The position numbers were made by a program, and so were the translations under genes. Source: Thelonectria olida (taxonomy: Eukaryota > Ascomycota > Sordariomycetes > Hypocreales > Nectriaceae). Taken from it: a stretch of DNA of 21,218 nt. Where the stretch lies: positions 1 to 21,218 of the forward strand of contig JAGPYM010000132.1 of the NCBI GenBank assembly GCA_020736575.1, given 5' to 3'. Shown here piece after piece: positions 1-9,792 of this stretch (positions are counted from its first letter, which is position 1; every line of letters begins with the position of its first letter). Under the pieces are notes generated by a model. It was not told the DNA's origin. It worked only from the letters and a program-made list of their open reading frames with translations, and searched no databases.

Positions 1-1489
1 ATTCTTTAAGTATTACTTAAAATATTTAAAGTATTAAGTAAGTATTTTAGCTATCTTTTAATATACTAATTATAAAATACTTAAGTTATAATAAGGTAGA
101 TATTTATACTCTTACCTATACTTAATATTAAATGATTTTTATATATATTTACTTAGGGCTAGATTATATAAGTTTAATATAAATAGTAGGTTTAGGTTAG
201 GAGTTACTAATTAGAATTATATTACTATTAAGTTAAATAGAGGTTTAGGAAAAAGAAAATATTATATTTACTTTAAGGGGTATAAGGAGGGGTGGATGAA
301 ATATAATAATATATTTATAAAAGGAGAATGTGTATTTGCTAAGGCAGGTAAGAGCTATAGTATTAATATAAGCCTATATATAAGAGACTGGGACTTGGTA
401 GAATTAATAATAGTAATAAGTATAGTAAGTGCGGGGGCGACTTTAATAGTATATATGTTAGTAGGATTAATATTTACTATAGTAGTAGAAAGTAATTAAA
501 TATCTTCCTTAGCTTACTCCAAGTGGGAATAGAATAACTAATACTAGAGATATAAGTATTATAATTATATAATTTAATAGTAGGAGTAGTAGTAGGAATA
601 GGAGCTTTAAGTAGTATTTTAATAACTAGTATATATTACTATTATAATCTTTATTATAATATATTTAGATAGAAATAAATAAAATTCTTTTAGTTATAAT
701 TACTAAATATATTTCTTTATAAGTACTACTTTTAATACTTATTATATATATTATCTTTAAAATATAGTCCCTTTTAGTATTTTAATAAATTATACTAATA
801 TTAAATATTTAAAAACCCCTTTTATATACTATTTTTTAATCTAGCTCCCTATTTATATTTTACTATTATTTATAATATAATAAAATAAATTAAAATCCAT
901 TTACTACTCTCTCTTTTATAAATAGGTATTTAATAAATATAAAATATTAGTATTCCTTATTAATAGGTTAAGTAATTAACCCTAATATATATTAATAGAA
1001 CTAGAGTACTTATTATTTTTACTAAATATAATTAAGCTATTATAAATAATACTTTCTAAAATAATCTTATAGCTTATACAATTTAGAAAATTTTATAAAG
1101 CTATATATAATTATATTAAAGTATTATTTATAATAGCTTGTGCGTTTTAAAAACCTCTACTTATACTTAGTTATACCCTACCTATTTACTCTATTAGGTA
1201 ATTTCTAAACCTTCCCACTCTTACTTACTATTAGTATTCTTTTTTAAAATTATATAAGAAGATATAAGAATATAGGCCTATTTACTTATAAAACTCCTTA
1301 CTTACTAACCCTAAACCCTTTTTTAAATCTAGATTTACAGTTATTTACTTTCCTCTAGTAGTGCAGCTATATAAGAAAATACTAGACATAATTATAATAC
1401 CTAGATATCTGCCTATTATATACTCTTTCCTATCTATTTATATACCTATTTTTACCTTTTTTTATTTGTTTATTTTTTTTAGTTTATAA
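1..1489. other. AT-rich RIP-like DNA without an assignable gene
   Basis: This stretch is almost wholly A, T and scattered pyrimidine runs, with CpA and TpG rare. It lies downstream (minus-strand sense) of the helicase relic that ends near 1,490. I could not place any protein family in it. An open frame of 67 codons at 296-499 exists on the plus strand, but it looks like chance in TA-rich DNA. At 1,300-1,325 there is a short CCCTAAACCC-like stretch that resembles a telomere motif but is not an array. Possible sources are the tail of the helicase unit or an older repeat. Confidence 0.6.
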
Positions 1490-4344
1490 ACCCTAATTGC
1501 TTATATAACTATATACACTCTTCTAATAGCTAAGCCTAAACCTAAATAATAATAAAAACTATTTATTTATTATACTAGTACTTACTATTTGCCTTTTTTT
1601 TCTAGCCCCTTTTTATATATTCTTCCTATATATTATATAGTTCTTATAATATAAAGCATTTTAAATAATAGCTAAACTTTTTAGCTATTTAATTTCCTTA
1701 TATAAATCGCTCTATTTATAATATAAGCTAATATACTTTTACTACCTTGTCTCCTATTCTTAAAGTTCTCTTACATTTGGTGCTAGGGTATGCTTAGTTT
1801 TTAATACTTTTTAAAAAGTAAAATATATACCTATTAAAAGCTTATTCCTTAAGCTTCTACTAATAGTTTTAAAACTTTTAGTACTATTAAATAGTAAGCT
1901 TAATAATTTGGCCCTAAGTAGCCTCTACCTTTAATTCCTATTATTATATATTAGCTTCCTCCTAATCTTTTAAAATGCTAACCTTACTCTTATTATTACT
2001 ACCCTCCAGCTGGCTTAAATAAATATTATATAGCTTCTCTCCTTTCTTGCAAGTGCTATAGTCCTTCTGCCTATTTATAATAGAGTTTAAAACTACCTGC
2101 TAATATATATAGCTACTAATATAATTCTCTATAGCTGCCTCTTTAATAATAAGAGGTTATTACTTTTTTAAACTGGACCTATAGGTACTAAAGTAAATAA
2201 TTATAGCCTTACTTAGTTGCCTATCTCGCCTAGCACGCCCACTCTATTATAAATAGTCTGCTATAGTTCTTAATATCTTTATATAAATTACTATATAAAT
2301 ATTAGGCATATTAATACTAAGGCCGAGTGTATTAATAGCTATAATTACCCTTCTATTATTATACTAATTATACTTAATACTACCTATTTAAAACTAGAGT
2401 CTTTTTATTTTACTATTCTATATATTAATTTTATAATAGTAAGTATTATATTTAAACTTCTCTACTAGGTCTTTTATTATTTTAACCTACTAGTAATATA
2501 TAATAATCTTTACTAGCTATAAGTACTCCTTAAGCTTTTAATTAATTACCTTTTTAATCTTTTTAATAACTTAAATAGTAGCTTTTTTAGTAATAAATGT
2601 AATAAAAGACTTAATACTATAGGCTATATTAGAATGTATTATTTTAGATTGAATTATAGTAATATCCTTATATTATATATTAACTATACTAAAGAAGGTA
2701 TCTTTATATATTAGTAGGAGTGTTATTATAAAATAGACTATTTGCATGCCTACTAGTGCTAAAGTACCTAGCTTTTATAATTTTAATTAAAATAATAGAG
2801 CCCCCTTAAAAATTATATAGCACTTATTAATAATAATATAATTAAGCTTAACTATAATCCTTTACAACTTAAGAAAGTCTTAAAACCTTTTAATTATAAC
2901 TGATTTTAATATAATAAAAATAATTAATATATCTCCTAAAGTCTAATCGCTCTTCTACTAGGCGTAAGGTATATTAAGCTTTTAATATTAATCTATTATA
3001 TCTTCTAATAGAAAGACTAATAGTATAATAACTACTATTAGTCTATTAGAGCAGCTAGTAGTAGGAAGTATAAAATAAAAGCTCTTACTACTTTTAGTTT
3101 CTATTACTACTATTATAAGGCTCTTATTTAATATAATAATATTAACTGCCTTTTATTACTTATTTTAGAAATAGATATAATTACTATAAAGCTTATATAA
3201 TTTCTAGTTTATATTAATATGCTATAATATCTTCTACTATACTAGCTAAAGTTCTCTTATTATTTTATAATATAGTAATAGATTCTTTTACTTATAGCCT
3301 AGTTAGAGAACCTTTTTAAACCTAACTATAGCTAATAGAAAACTAAAAAGCTAATACTATTTCTTACTAATAAATTGAAAATTGACCTACTGCTTATTAG
3401 TTTTAAAATAACCTTTAGTAATAAGCCTTTTATAAACTAGGCCAGCTATTAAAAAGTTATAATAGGCCTAAATGTCCTAGATGCTATCTTTATTGCCCTT
3501 ATTCTTATTCTTACTATTACTACTATACCCCTTATTTACCTTTCTAATAAGAGTTAAGTAAGCTATTATTCCATTTTGGAAGTAGTAATATATAAAAGTA
3601 ATAAATAAATACCTCTAGCTACTAATAGTAAAGCCTTTCTAGCAACCAGTCCAACTTATTCTCTTTAAGATATAAATTATATATATAAATATCTAATATG
3701 CCCTAGGTCCTAACTTAAGCGTTTAAATATTAGGCTATTTCGGTCGACCACCCTCTCTCTTATTTTCACCCCCCTTATTTTCACTTATATTAGACCTATA
3801 CTTACTCTTACTATTATTATTATTTAAGTTATTAAGGGTCTCCTTTATAGCCTAAAGATTAGCATTTAGCTTAATTATATTCTATATATTTACTTATATA
3901 TCCTCCTAAAATGGTAGTATAAGTTATAAGTAGTAAATAATTAAAATGCTAATTTTATATAGTAGAAAGTAGTAGATAATTTTAAGTTATTTTATTCTAG
4001 AGAATTCCTTATAATAACTAATAATAAGTATAATAATTCTACTATAAATAAGAATATTTTATACCCCTCTATTAGTAGTATTTTAATATTATAGGGTAAG
4101 TAGCTTAAGGGACTATATGGCCTGCCTGCCACTTAGATAGATTAGAAATAAAAGGACCTTAAGGAACTCTTTTAAAAACTTCCTATAGTTTACTACTGCT
4201 TTTTAGTATAATTCCACGCTTAGCGCGGAATCTAAATTTAATTAGGCTGTCTAAAGTATATAGTTAGCTTAAATCTTTTAAAAGACTTAACTACTACTAT
4301 TAGGAAGTAGTTTAAAAAGATCCTTTATAAAAGAATAGCCTATA
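1490..4344 (-). pseudogene. RecQ-type (telomere-linked-like) DNA helicase relic, core and C-terminal part
   Basis: Reading the minus strand in one frame gives a superfamily 2 helicase ruined by point mutation. Motif I reads ETKSSKSF at 3,078-3,101 (the Gly-rich GKS loop with Gly to Ser/Lys changes), followed by a hydrophobic FILPTTSCS-like stretch. Before motif II is a segment like RecQ FVTPES (read FIILKS). Motif II reads NKCY at 2,817-2,828, as expected from DECH after G-to-A and C-to-T change. Motif III reads VYFIITLL. Motif V reads VIIAINTLGLSINMPN near 2,322-2,348. Motif VI reads SGRARRDRQ at 2,217-2,243. A C-terminal acidic and cysteine-bearing tail is traceable to about 1,490. Stops fall mostly where Gln or Trp codons are expected. 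All these motifs share one frame, so there is no net indel. In fungi this family is known from subtelomeres. The exact gene ends are uncertain. The upstream part continues at 6,205-7,577, beyond the inserted transposon. Confidence 0.85.
4343..4344. repeat. TA target-site duplication, left
   Basis: The dinucleotide TA directly precedes the left terminal inverted repeat and is matched by TA at 6,205-6,206. A TA duplication is the known target choice of Tc1/mariner/pogo (IS630) transposons. With the element and one TA removed, the helicase relic frame runs on. Confidence 0.85.
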
Positions 4345-4393
4345 ACGTACATGATAAGCGAGTCGGAAATACAAGCGAGTCGGAAAAAAATCC
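4345..4393 (+). repeat. Left terminal inverted repeat, 49 bp
   Basis: It starts ACGTACATGATAAGCG and is identical, as reverse complement, to 6,156-6,204. It contains two exact copies of the 14-mer AAGCGAGTCGGAAA at 4,356-4,369 and 4,373-4,386, set 17 bp apart. Repeated subterminal sites like this are usual transposase binding sites in pogo-type elements (inference here). Homology between the two ends stops right after TCC. Confidence 0.95.
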
Positions 4394-4442
4394 CCCAACC
4401 ACCTTCATTTTCCTTTAATCAATTATTTCTCAACCACCAAGT

Positions 4443-6098
4443 ATGCCACAGTTAAGCAAAGAGAAAAATATTATCCTCGCCCTTCAGGCTCTTCGAAACG
4501 ACCCAAAATTACGCATCTATCCCGCTGCAAGGATATATAAAGTCCCGCCTAGCACCCTCTATGATCGATATTATGGCAAACCTTCTCGAGGCGATATTAT
4601 CCCGAATTCACGCAAACTATCCGATCTAGAGGAACAGATCATTATTGAATATATTATCGACCTAGACTCTCGAGGGTTTCCCCCTCGGCTTCGTGGTGTG
4701 GAAGAAATGGCCAACCGACTGCTCGCCGACCGCGACGCGTCACCCGTCGGCAAGCGCTGGGCTTCCAACTTCGTCAGGCGACAACCAGACCTAAAGACGC
4801 GTTTTAATCGTAGATACGATTATCAGAGGGCTAAATGCGAAGATCCGGCCATTATTCGCCATTGGTTCAGGCTCGTGGAGAACACAATCGCGAAATACGG
4901 TATCAACCTAGCTGACATCTACAACTTTGACGAGACTGGCTTTATGATGGGCATCATTGCAAGCGGAATGGTTGTCACGGGCGCAGAAAGACGTGGAAAG
5001 GCGAAATCAGTGCAGCCTGGAAACCGGGAATGGGTTACGGCCATTCAGGCGATCAATGCCGAAGGCTGGGTGATCGCGCCGTTCATCGTGGTTGCGGGCC
5101 AATATCACCTCGCTAATTGGTACCAAGAAAGCAACCTCCCGGACGATTGGGCTATTGCGACGACTCATAATGGCTGGACCGACAATGATACAGGTCTTGA
5201 GTGGCTCAAACACTTCGATCAACACACCAAGGCCCGATCAACCGGTCGCTATCGTCTTCTGATCCTCGATGGGCATGACAGCCACCACTCGGTCGACTTT
5301 GAGAAATATTGCGAAGGCAACCACATCATCACGCTGTGTATGCCGGCTCATTCGTCTCATCTACTCCAGCCTCTTGACGTCGGGTGCTTTGGTCCGCTCA
5401 AAAAGGCATATGGTCGAGAAATCGAGCATCTGATCAGGTGCTCGATAACCCATGTTTCCAAGACCGACTTCTTCCCGGCCTTTTGTGCCGCCCACGAAGC
5501 CGCGATGACAAGGAGTAATATTGAGGGAGGTTTTCGAGGGGCGGGACTTGTTCCCTTGAACCCAGAAAATGTCATATCGAAGCTTGACGTGCAGCTACGG
5601 ACTCCAACACCGATTAGAGAGGAGGTCGGCCTCCCCGACCCTTGGGTTTCTAAGACACCAAAGACAGTGCTTGAGGCTAGCTCACAGTCTGAATACCTCG
5701 AAAGACGAATCAAAAGGCATCAGAGTAGCTCACCTGCGTCTATTCTTGAGGCCCTGAAGTCATTGACTAAGGGAACAAAGGCAATAATGCATAAGATGAG
5801 CTTATTAGAGTCTGAGGTCCAGGACCTTCGACAGTCAAATGAGACCCTTAGCAAGCGGCGCAGAGCGAAAAGAACCCGGCTGCGAAATGGAGGGAAGATG
5901 ACTGTAGGTGAGGGGAAGGATGAGATTAATCAGAAAGACGTTGATGCGCAGGTGAGGGCGGAATTATCGAGAAGTGGTGATCGGGGAAGGTCGGGGGCGG
6001 CGAGGGAAAGGCGGTGTGGAATATGTAGTAAGGCTGGTCATAACTCAAGAACATGTCAGATTGTTGTTGAAATATCTGGAGAAGAGAATAGCGATTAG
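4443..6098 (+). CDS. Fot1/pogo-like DDE transposase, full length
   Basis: This 551-residue protein should cut and rejoin the element ends in the nucleus. Domains in order: an N-terminal pipsqueak-type helix-turn-helix (about residues 5-48, ending STLYDRYYGKPSR), a CENP-B/Tc5-type DNA-binding domain (about 58-125), and a DDE_1 catalytic domain (about 155-375). The catalytic acidic residues are D163 in NFDETGF, D276 in LLILDGHDSH and D312 in HLLQPLDVG; the last two have 35 residues between them. Residues about 445-470 could form a short coiled coil, followed by the basic KRRRAKRTRLR (471-481), a likely nuclear signal. A CX2CX4HX4C zinc knuckle (C525, C528, H533, C538) closes the protein. The start is the first in-frame ATG after the left inverted repeat and has A at -3. 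Length is close to Fot1 transposases (about 540). No stop, frameshift or intron is seen, and all three acidic residues are present. The last 220 bases are purine-rich and C-poor compared with the rest. Confidence 0.95.
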   Translation: MPQLSKEKNIILALQALRNDPKLRIYPAARIYKVPPSTLYDRYYGKPSRGDIIPNSRKLSDLEEQIIIEYIIDLDSRGFPPRLRGVEEMANRLLADRDASPVGKRWASNFVRRQPDLKTRFNRRYDYQRAKCEDPAIIRHWFRLVENTIAKYGINLADIYNFDETGFMMGIIASGMVVTGAERRGKAKSVQPGNREWVTAIQAINAEGWVIAPFIVVAGQYHLANWYQESNLPDDWAIATTHNGWTDNDTGLEWLKHFDQHTKARSTGRYRLLILDGHDSHHSVDFEKYCEGNHIITLCMPAHSSHLLQPLDVGCFGPLKKAYGREIEHLIRCSITHVSKTDFFPAFCAAHEAAMTRSNIEGGFRGAGLVPLNPENVISKLDVQLRTPTPIREEVGLPDPWVSKTPKTVLEASSQSEYLERRIKRHQSSSPASILEALKSLTKGTKAIMHKMSLLESEVQDLRQSNETLSKRRRAKRTRLRNGGKMTVGEGKDEINQKDVDAQVRAELSRSGDRGRSGAARERRCGICSKAGHNSRTCQIVVEISGEENSD

Positions 6099-6155
6099 TT
6101 TCAATTGATTTAAGGCTTTATTTTGATTTTATCTAGAATTCTATCTGGAGGGTGA

Positions 6156-6204
6156 GGATTTTTTTCCGACTCGCTTGTATTTCCGACTCGCTTATCATGT
6201 ACGT
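6156..6204 (-). repeat. Right terminal inverted repeat, 49 bp
   Basis: It is the perfect reverse complement of the left end, with the two 14-mers at 6,163-6,176 and 6,180-6,193 in inverted orientation. It is followed directly by the TA duplication. Zero mismatches between the ends point to a young copy without RIP. Confidence 0.95.
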
Positions 6205-6206
6205 TA
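6205..6206. repeat. TA target-site duplication, right
   Basis: TA follows the right inverted repeat and matches 4,343-4,344. Confidence 0.85.
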
Positions 6207-7577
6207 GTAGCATTTATAATATTATTAATAAGTTTATCTTATAAGATCTCGGGCAATCTAAGGTTAGTAGGTAACTAATCCTTATACTACTTATAGAAAA
6301 GTAAATATTTATAAAGTATTATCTTAGCCTGCTATAGAGCAGTTTATAATATAAACTATATACTAAGAATATTAATACGGATGCCCTTATAAATAGCATC
6401 TTCCTTATTTTAACTTACTAACCTAACTATAGCTATATTTATATTAGTAGCTATATTATAATTATAGAGCCAGATAATAAACTATATAAGCATAGTATCC
6501 CACCCCTTAGCACTACCTACTATAAATTGTTAGGTTATATTAGCTATAATCTTAAAATAGCTTAGGCTTTTCTCTTTTACTAGCTCCCTATTCTATTCTC
6601 TTTTAACTTTATGCTAAATATATATAGCCCTTTTATTAATAGTATACTTAATAAGTAAAATATATAAAATAGCTATAATACTAGAAAGCTTAAATATAAA
6701 ACTTAAATAGCTCTCTTATATATTATTTAGCTATATATTAAAAACTATTAAAAAACTAATAAGTATATTATTATATTTAGTAGCTTTAGTAAAATAGTTT
6801 AAAATAGATATATAAAGTATAAGGGTAGTATTTTTTAAAAGGGTATATAATTTATTAATATATAATAAGGCCGGCTTGCTTATAGATAGTTCCAAGATAG
6901 TTACTAGCTTTTTAATATAAGCTAGTATTATATTAAAAGTATTAGTCTATTATACGCTAAGCTTAAATAGTAGTTAGTCGGCCGGATCTTTACAAACTAT
7001 AGCTTGGATAATATAAGTAAAAAAGTGCAAGCATATATTAATATACTTTTTCTAGGTCGGCCATTTAAACCTAAAATAAAATAGCATATTATATTCTTTA
7101 TTAAGCTTCTTCTAATTAATTTTAAAAAGTATATTTTATAAAATAATACTTAGCTAAGTAGTAGCTCCTATTTTATAAATAAGGCGCTTTATAACTATAT
7201 GTATATATTATAGAGTGGTATTATTTTTAATATTAGGATTTTCTAATATAAGAGTATAGTATAATAAAATAAGACTTTATAAGAAGGGTTTCTTATTACT
7301 AAAGTCCTTTAAGTGGGTAGTTACTTCCAGTTAGTACAGTTATATATTTAGGGCTGCTAGATTACCCTACTCCTTAAGGGTATTAATCTCTTTCTTTTAG
7401 AGATCCTTTATTTTAGCCTGGAATATATATATTACTTTCTTAACCTTTACTTCTACTTTTTATCGCTTAGCTATTAACCTAATAAGATTAAGGCCTCTTA
7501 CTACTTTAAAAAGCTAATTGTAAGGGCCTTTTTTAAAGAACTACTAGTAATAAATACTACTTTTATATAGTAAGTTA
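6205..7577 (-). pseudogene. RecQ-type helicase relic, upstream (N-terminal side) part
   Basis: This is the continuation of the helicase relic of 1,490-4,344 on the other side of the transposon. Near the junction the minus strand reads LPEIL, stop, DKLINNIINA, then across the insertion TIGYSFIKD, which resembles the conserved LPxIPWDxLxDNP...GWSFLxD region upstream of the helicase core in fungal members; the stop sits where Trp is expected. Farther up, GIRINILSI followed by a damaged FRxMVHGL-like segment (near 6,340-6,390) and DTMLI...WLYNYNI (near 6,440-6,510) fit the same family. At about 7,330-7,500 the same frame gives a Lys/Glu/Leu-rich, coiled-coil-like stretch (KIKDL, KEINTLKE, GNLAALNI); its membership in the gene is less certain. 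The relic is cut at about 7,577 by the tandem repeat. Frame and codon phase agree with the downstream half after removing 1,862 bp. Confidence 0.7.
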
Positions 7578-8207
7578 GCCCTTTTAACTTCCGCCTAAGC
7601 TATTAACCTCCGACCAGTTTTAAGCTTTATCCCCCTATTATAAGTTAAATAGAGATGTTTTTAATATTTTTATAATTTAAATCTAATAAATATATATATT
7701 AACTCTAGTATTTTTATTATATAATAAAATCCCCCCATTCTAGCCTTACCTAGTCCTCTAATAAGCTTTATTTTATTAGCTGGAAATACTAGCTGCTTTA
7801 GTTTAGTTTTATTATTAATAATATTAAATAAAGTTGCTTACTATTATATTTTTTTAATTTTCTATTTAGTAAGATTATAGGGTATAATATAAAGATAGGA
7901 CTTAATTTAGCAGTAAATAATATCCATTTAATACTTTTAATAGGTAAGGAGTTAGAAATCAGGTAGGTATATAAAATACTCTATTGCATATAATCTTTAT
8001 ATAGGGAAAAGGCTAGGTGTTATAGGATCCTCTGCTTATTAAATGTCCAGGCTATCTATTAAATACTATTTTAACTTCCCCTTACTAGTATCTCTCTTAT
8101 TTACTACTTTATATATATACTATTATTATATTATATTATATCCTTACCTAGGGTAATAACTTAATAATCTGTTTAGTTTTAATAGTAATATAAGCCACTA
8201 TATTAGA

Positions 8208-8246
8208 CTAATTATTAACTATTTAGGATTTTAATTATTAGCTGCC
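8208..8246. repeat. 39-bp internal direct repeat in copy 1, first
   Basis: It is the degenerate counterpart of 9,436-9,474 and pairs with 8,684-8,722. The interior between them is 437 bp, versus 279 bp in copy 2, so the length difference between the A copies lies inside this pair. Confidence 0.65.
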
Positions 8247-8683
8247 CCTTAAAATAAGTAGTAGGTAGTAGGTAAGTAGTAGTAACTTTTAATACTTTCT
8301 CTTATATATATATAACTTTAGGAAATTTATTTTCAATTTATAATAAGAAAAAGACTTTCTTTTCTTTTTTATATAATATATAATATAAGTTTAATATTAT
8401 ATATTAGATTTACATTCTTTATAAAAAATGCTATACCTTCTTATAGTAGGATATAATTGCTTTTATATATGGCTAATAATAATACTATCTAATTTATATA
8501 ATAATATAGGCATCCCCTATTATTAATAGAATATTAGATATTTACTAGTTATAATAAAATAAAGGATAAGTTAATAATAAATATTCTTTCCTATAAAAAT
8601 ATTTTAAAATTAATATTATAAAATGGGGTATTTATATTTTATGGATTTTTAAACTTATTATAGCTTTATAAGGCAGGAAACTA

Positions 8684-8722
8684 CTAATTGTTAGCTATTT
8701 TGCGATTTAATTGTCAGCTACC
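8684..8722. repeat. 39-bp internal direct repeat in copy 1, second
   Basis: Begins CTAATTGTTAGCTA and ends GTCAGCTACC; counterpart of 9,754-9,792. Confidence 0.65.
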
Positions 8723-9435
8723 CTATGGTCTGCAAGCGTCTTTTTTTTTCTATATAATTTTAATTATTGTTTAGTAAATAATAATTTAACTAGTCTTAGC
8801 AGCTGGCCCTTTTAGCTTCCGCCTAAGCTGCTAACCTTCGACCAGCTTTAAGCTTTATCCCCTAAGTATAGGCTAAGTAGAGATATTCTTAATATTTTTA
8901 CAATTTAGATCTAATAAATATATATATTAACTCTAGCGCCTCCATTATATAATAGAATCCCCCAGTTTTAACCTTACCTAGTCCTTTAATAGGCCTTATA
9001 TTATTAGGCGGGAATATTAGTTTCTTTAATTTAGTCTTATTATTAATAATATTAAGTAAAGCTGCCTATTTTTATACCTTTTTAATCTTCTATTTAGTAA
9101 GATTATAAGGTGTAGTATAAAGATATGGCTTGATTTAATAATAGATAATGCTTATTTGGCACGTACGGCAGGTAAGGAGCCTGAAATTAGGCTAGTATAT
9201 AAAATATTCTATTATATATACTCTTTAGGTATAGTAAATATTAGATATTACAGGATCTTCTGCTTAATAAGACTGTCCAGGCCTTTAATTAATACTATTC
9301 CATCTTCCCCTTACTAGTAGGCCTTTTTGCTACTGCTTTATATATATACTATTATTATATTATATTATATCCTCCCCTAGGTAACGACTTAACAATCTGC
9401 TTATTTATAGTAGTAGCGCAAGCTACTGTATGAGA

Positions 9436-9474
9436 CTAATTATTAGCTACCTAGTATTTTAATTATTAGCTGCC
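9436..9474. repeat. 39-bp internal direct repeat in copy 2, first
   Basis: Begins CTAATTATTAGCTACCTAG. By eye 32 of 39 positions match the second copy at 9,754-9,792. The pair could bound an inserted segment, or be short terminal or binding repeats of repeat A. Confidence 0.7.
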
Positions 9475-9753
9475 TTTTAAGATAAACTTTATAGAATATA
9501 TTATTTCCTTTTATACCATGGGATATAATTGCTTTTACTATGGCTAATATAATACTATCTGATTTGTAAAATAATATAAGTATCCCTTGTTATTAATAGA
9601 ATACTAGAAATTTACCACTTATAATAAAATGGAAGATAAGTTAATAAGAAACACTCTTTTATATAAAACACTTATATAGTTAATATTGCAAAATAGAGAA
9701 TTTATATCTTGCGAATTTTCAGACTTACCATAGCTCTAGAGGGCGAGAAACTA

Positions 9754-9792
9754 CTAATTGTTAGCTACCTAGATTTTTAATTGTTGCCTACC
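9754..9792. repeat. 39-bp internal direct repeat in copy 2, second
   Basis: Begins CTAATTGTTAGCTACCTAG and matches 9,436-9,474 at 32 of 39 positions. It is followed by the well-conserved CCTATGGTCTGC shared with copy 1. Confidence 0.7.

Larger units (their letters stand above)
4345..6204 (+). mobile_element. Intact Fot1/pogo-like DNA transposon
   Basis: This is a 1,860-bp class II element with 49-bp perfect terminal inverted repeats, a TA duplication on both sides, and one intronless transposase gene filling most of its length. Size, target, terminal repeat length and a CENP-B-type DDD transposase are those of the fungal Fot1/Pot2 group of the pogo family (family knowledge). Base composition is near balanced and CpA/TpG are frequent, in sharp contrast with the AT-rich flanks, so it has not been hit by RIP. 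It therefore probably arrived after the flanks were mutated, or stayed below the copy number or length that RIP detects. All parts needed in cis and trans look complete, so it could be autonomous; activity itself cannot be seen from sequence. The name of the exact family member is not known to me. Confidence 0.93.
7578..8799. repeat. Tandem repeat A, copy 1 (heavily RIP-mutated)
   Basis: This copy starts GCCCTTTTAACTTCCGCC and ends near AACTAGTCTTAG, and aligns along its length with copy 2 at 8,806-9,870. The copies are in the same orientation, separated by the palindrome CAGCTG. The offset is 1,228 bp at the left end and 1,070 bp at the right, so copy 1 carries about 158 bp more, located around 8,250-8,450. 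CpA/TpG are rarer here than in copy 2. I find no protein motif. It could be a non-autonomous transposon, a long LTR or a subtelomeric repeat unit. It forms the junction between the helicase relic and the Gypsy relic, both of which end at it. Confidence 0.8.

Noticed and set aside
296..499. Open frame of 67 codons, plus strand, with a hydrophobic C-terminal half
   Set aside because: It lies in TA-rich mutated DNA, its composition follows the local bases, and no homolog or motif is recognisable. It is kept only as part of the unassigned region.
4571..5757. Several shorter open frames overlapping the transposase on both strands
   Set aside because: They are shadows of the transposase gene; none has a family motif or its own context.
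9235..9400. Repeat A segment read on the minus strand as a short Copia-type LTR (TGTTAAG... with a TATA-rich middle)
   Set aside because: No target duplication, no primer binding site and no matching second LTR outside the tandem copies; the TA-rich box is expected from RIP alone.
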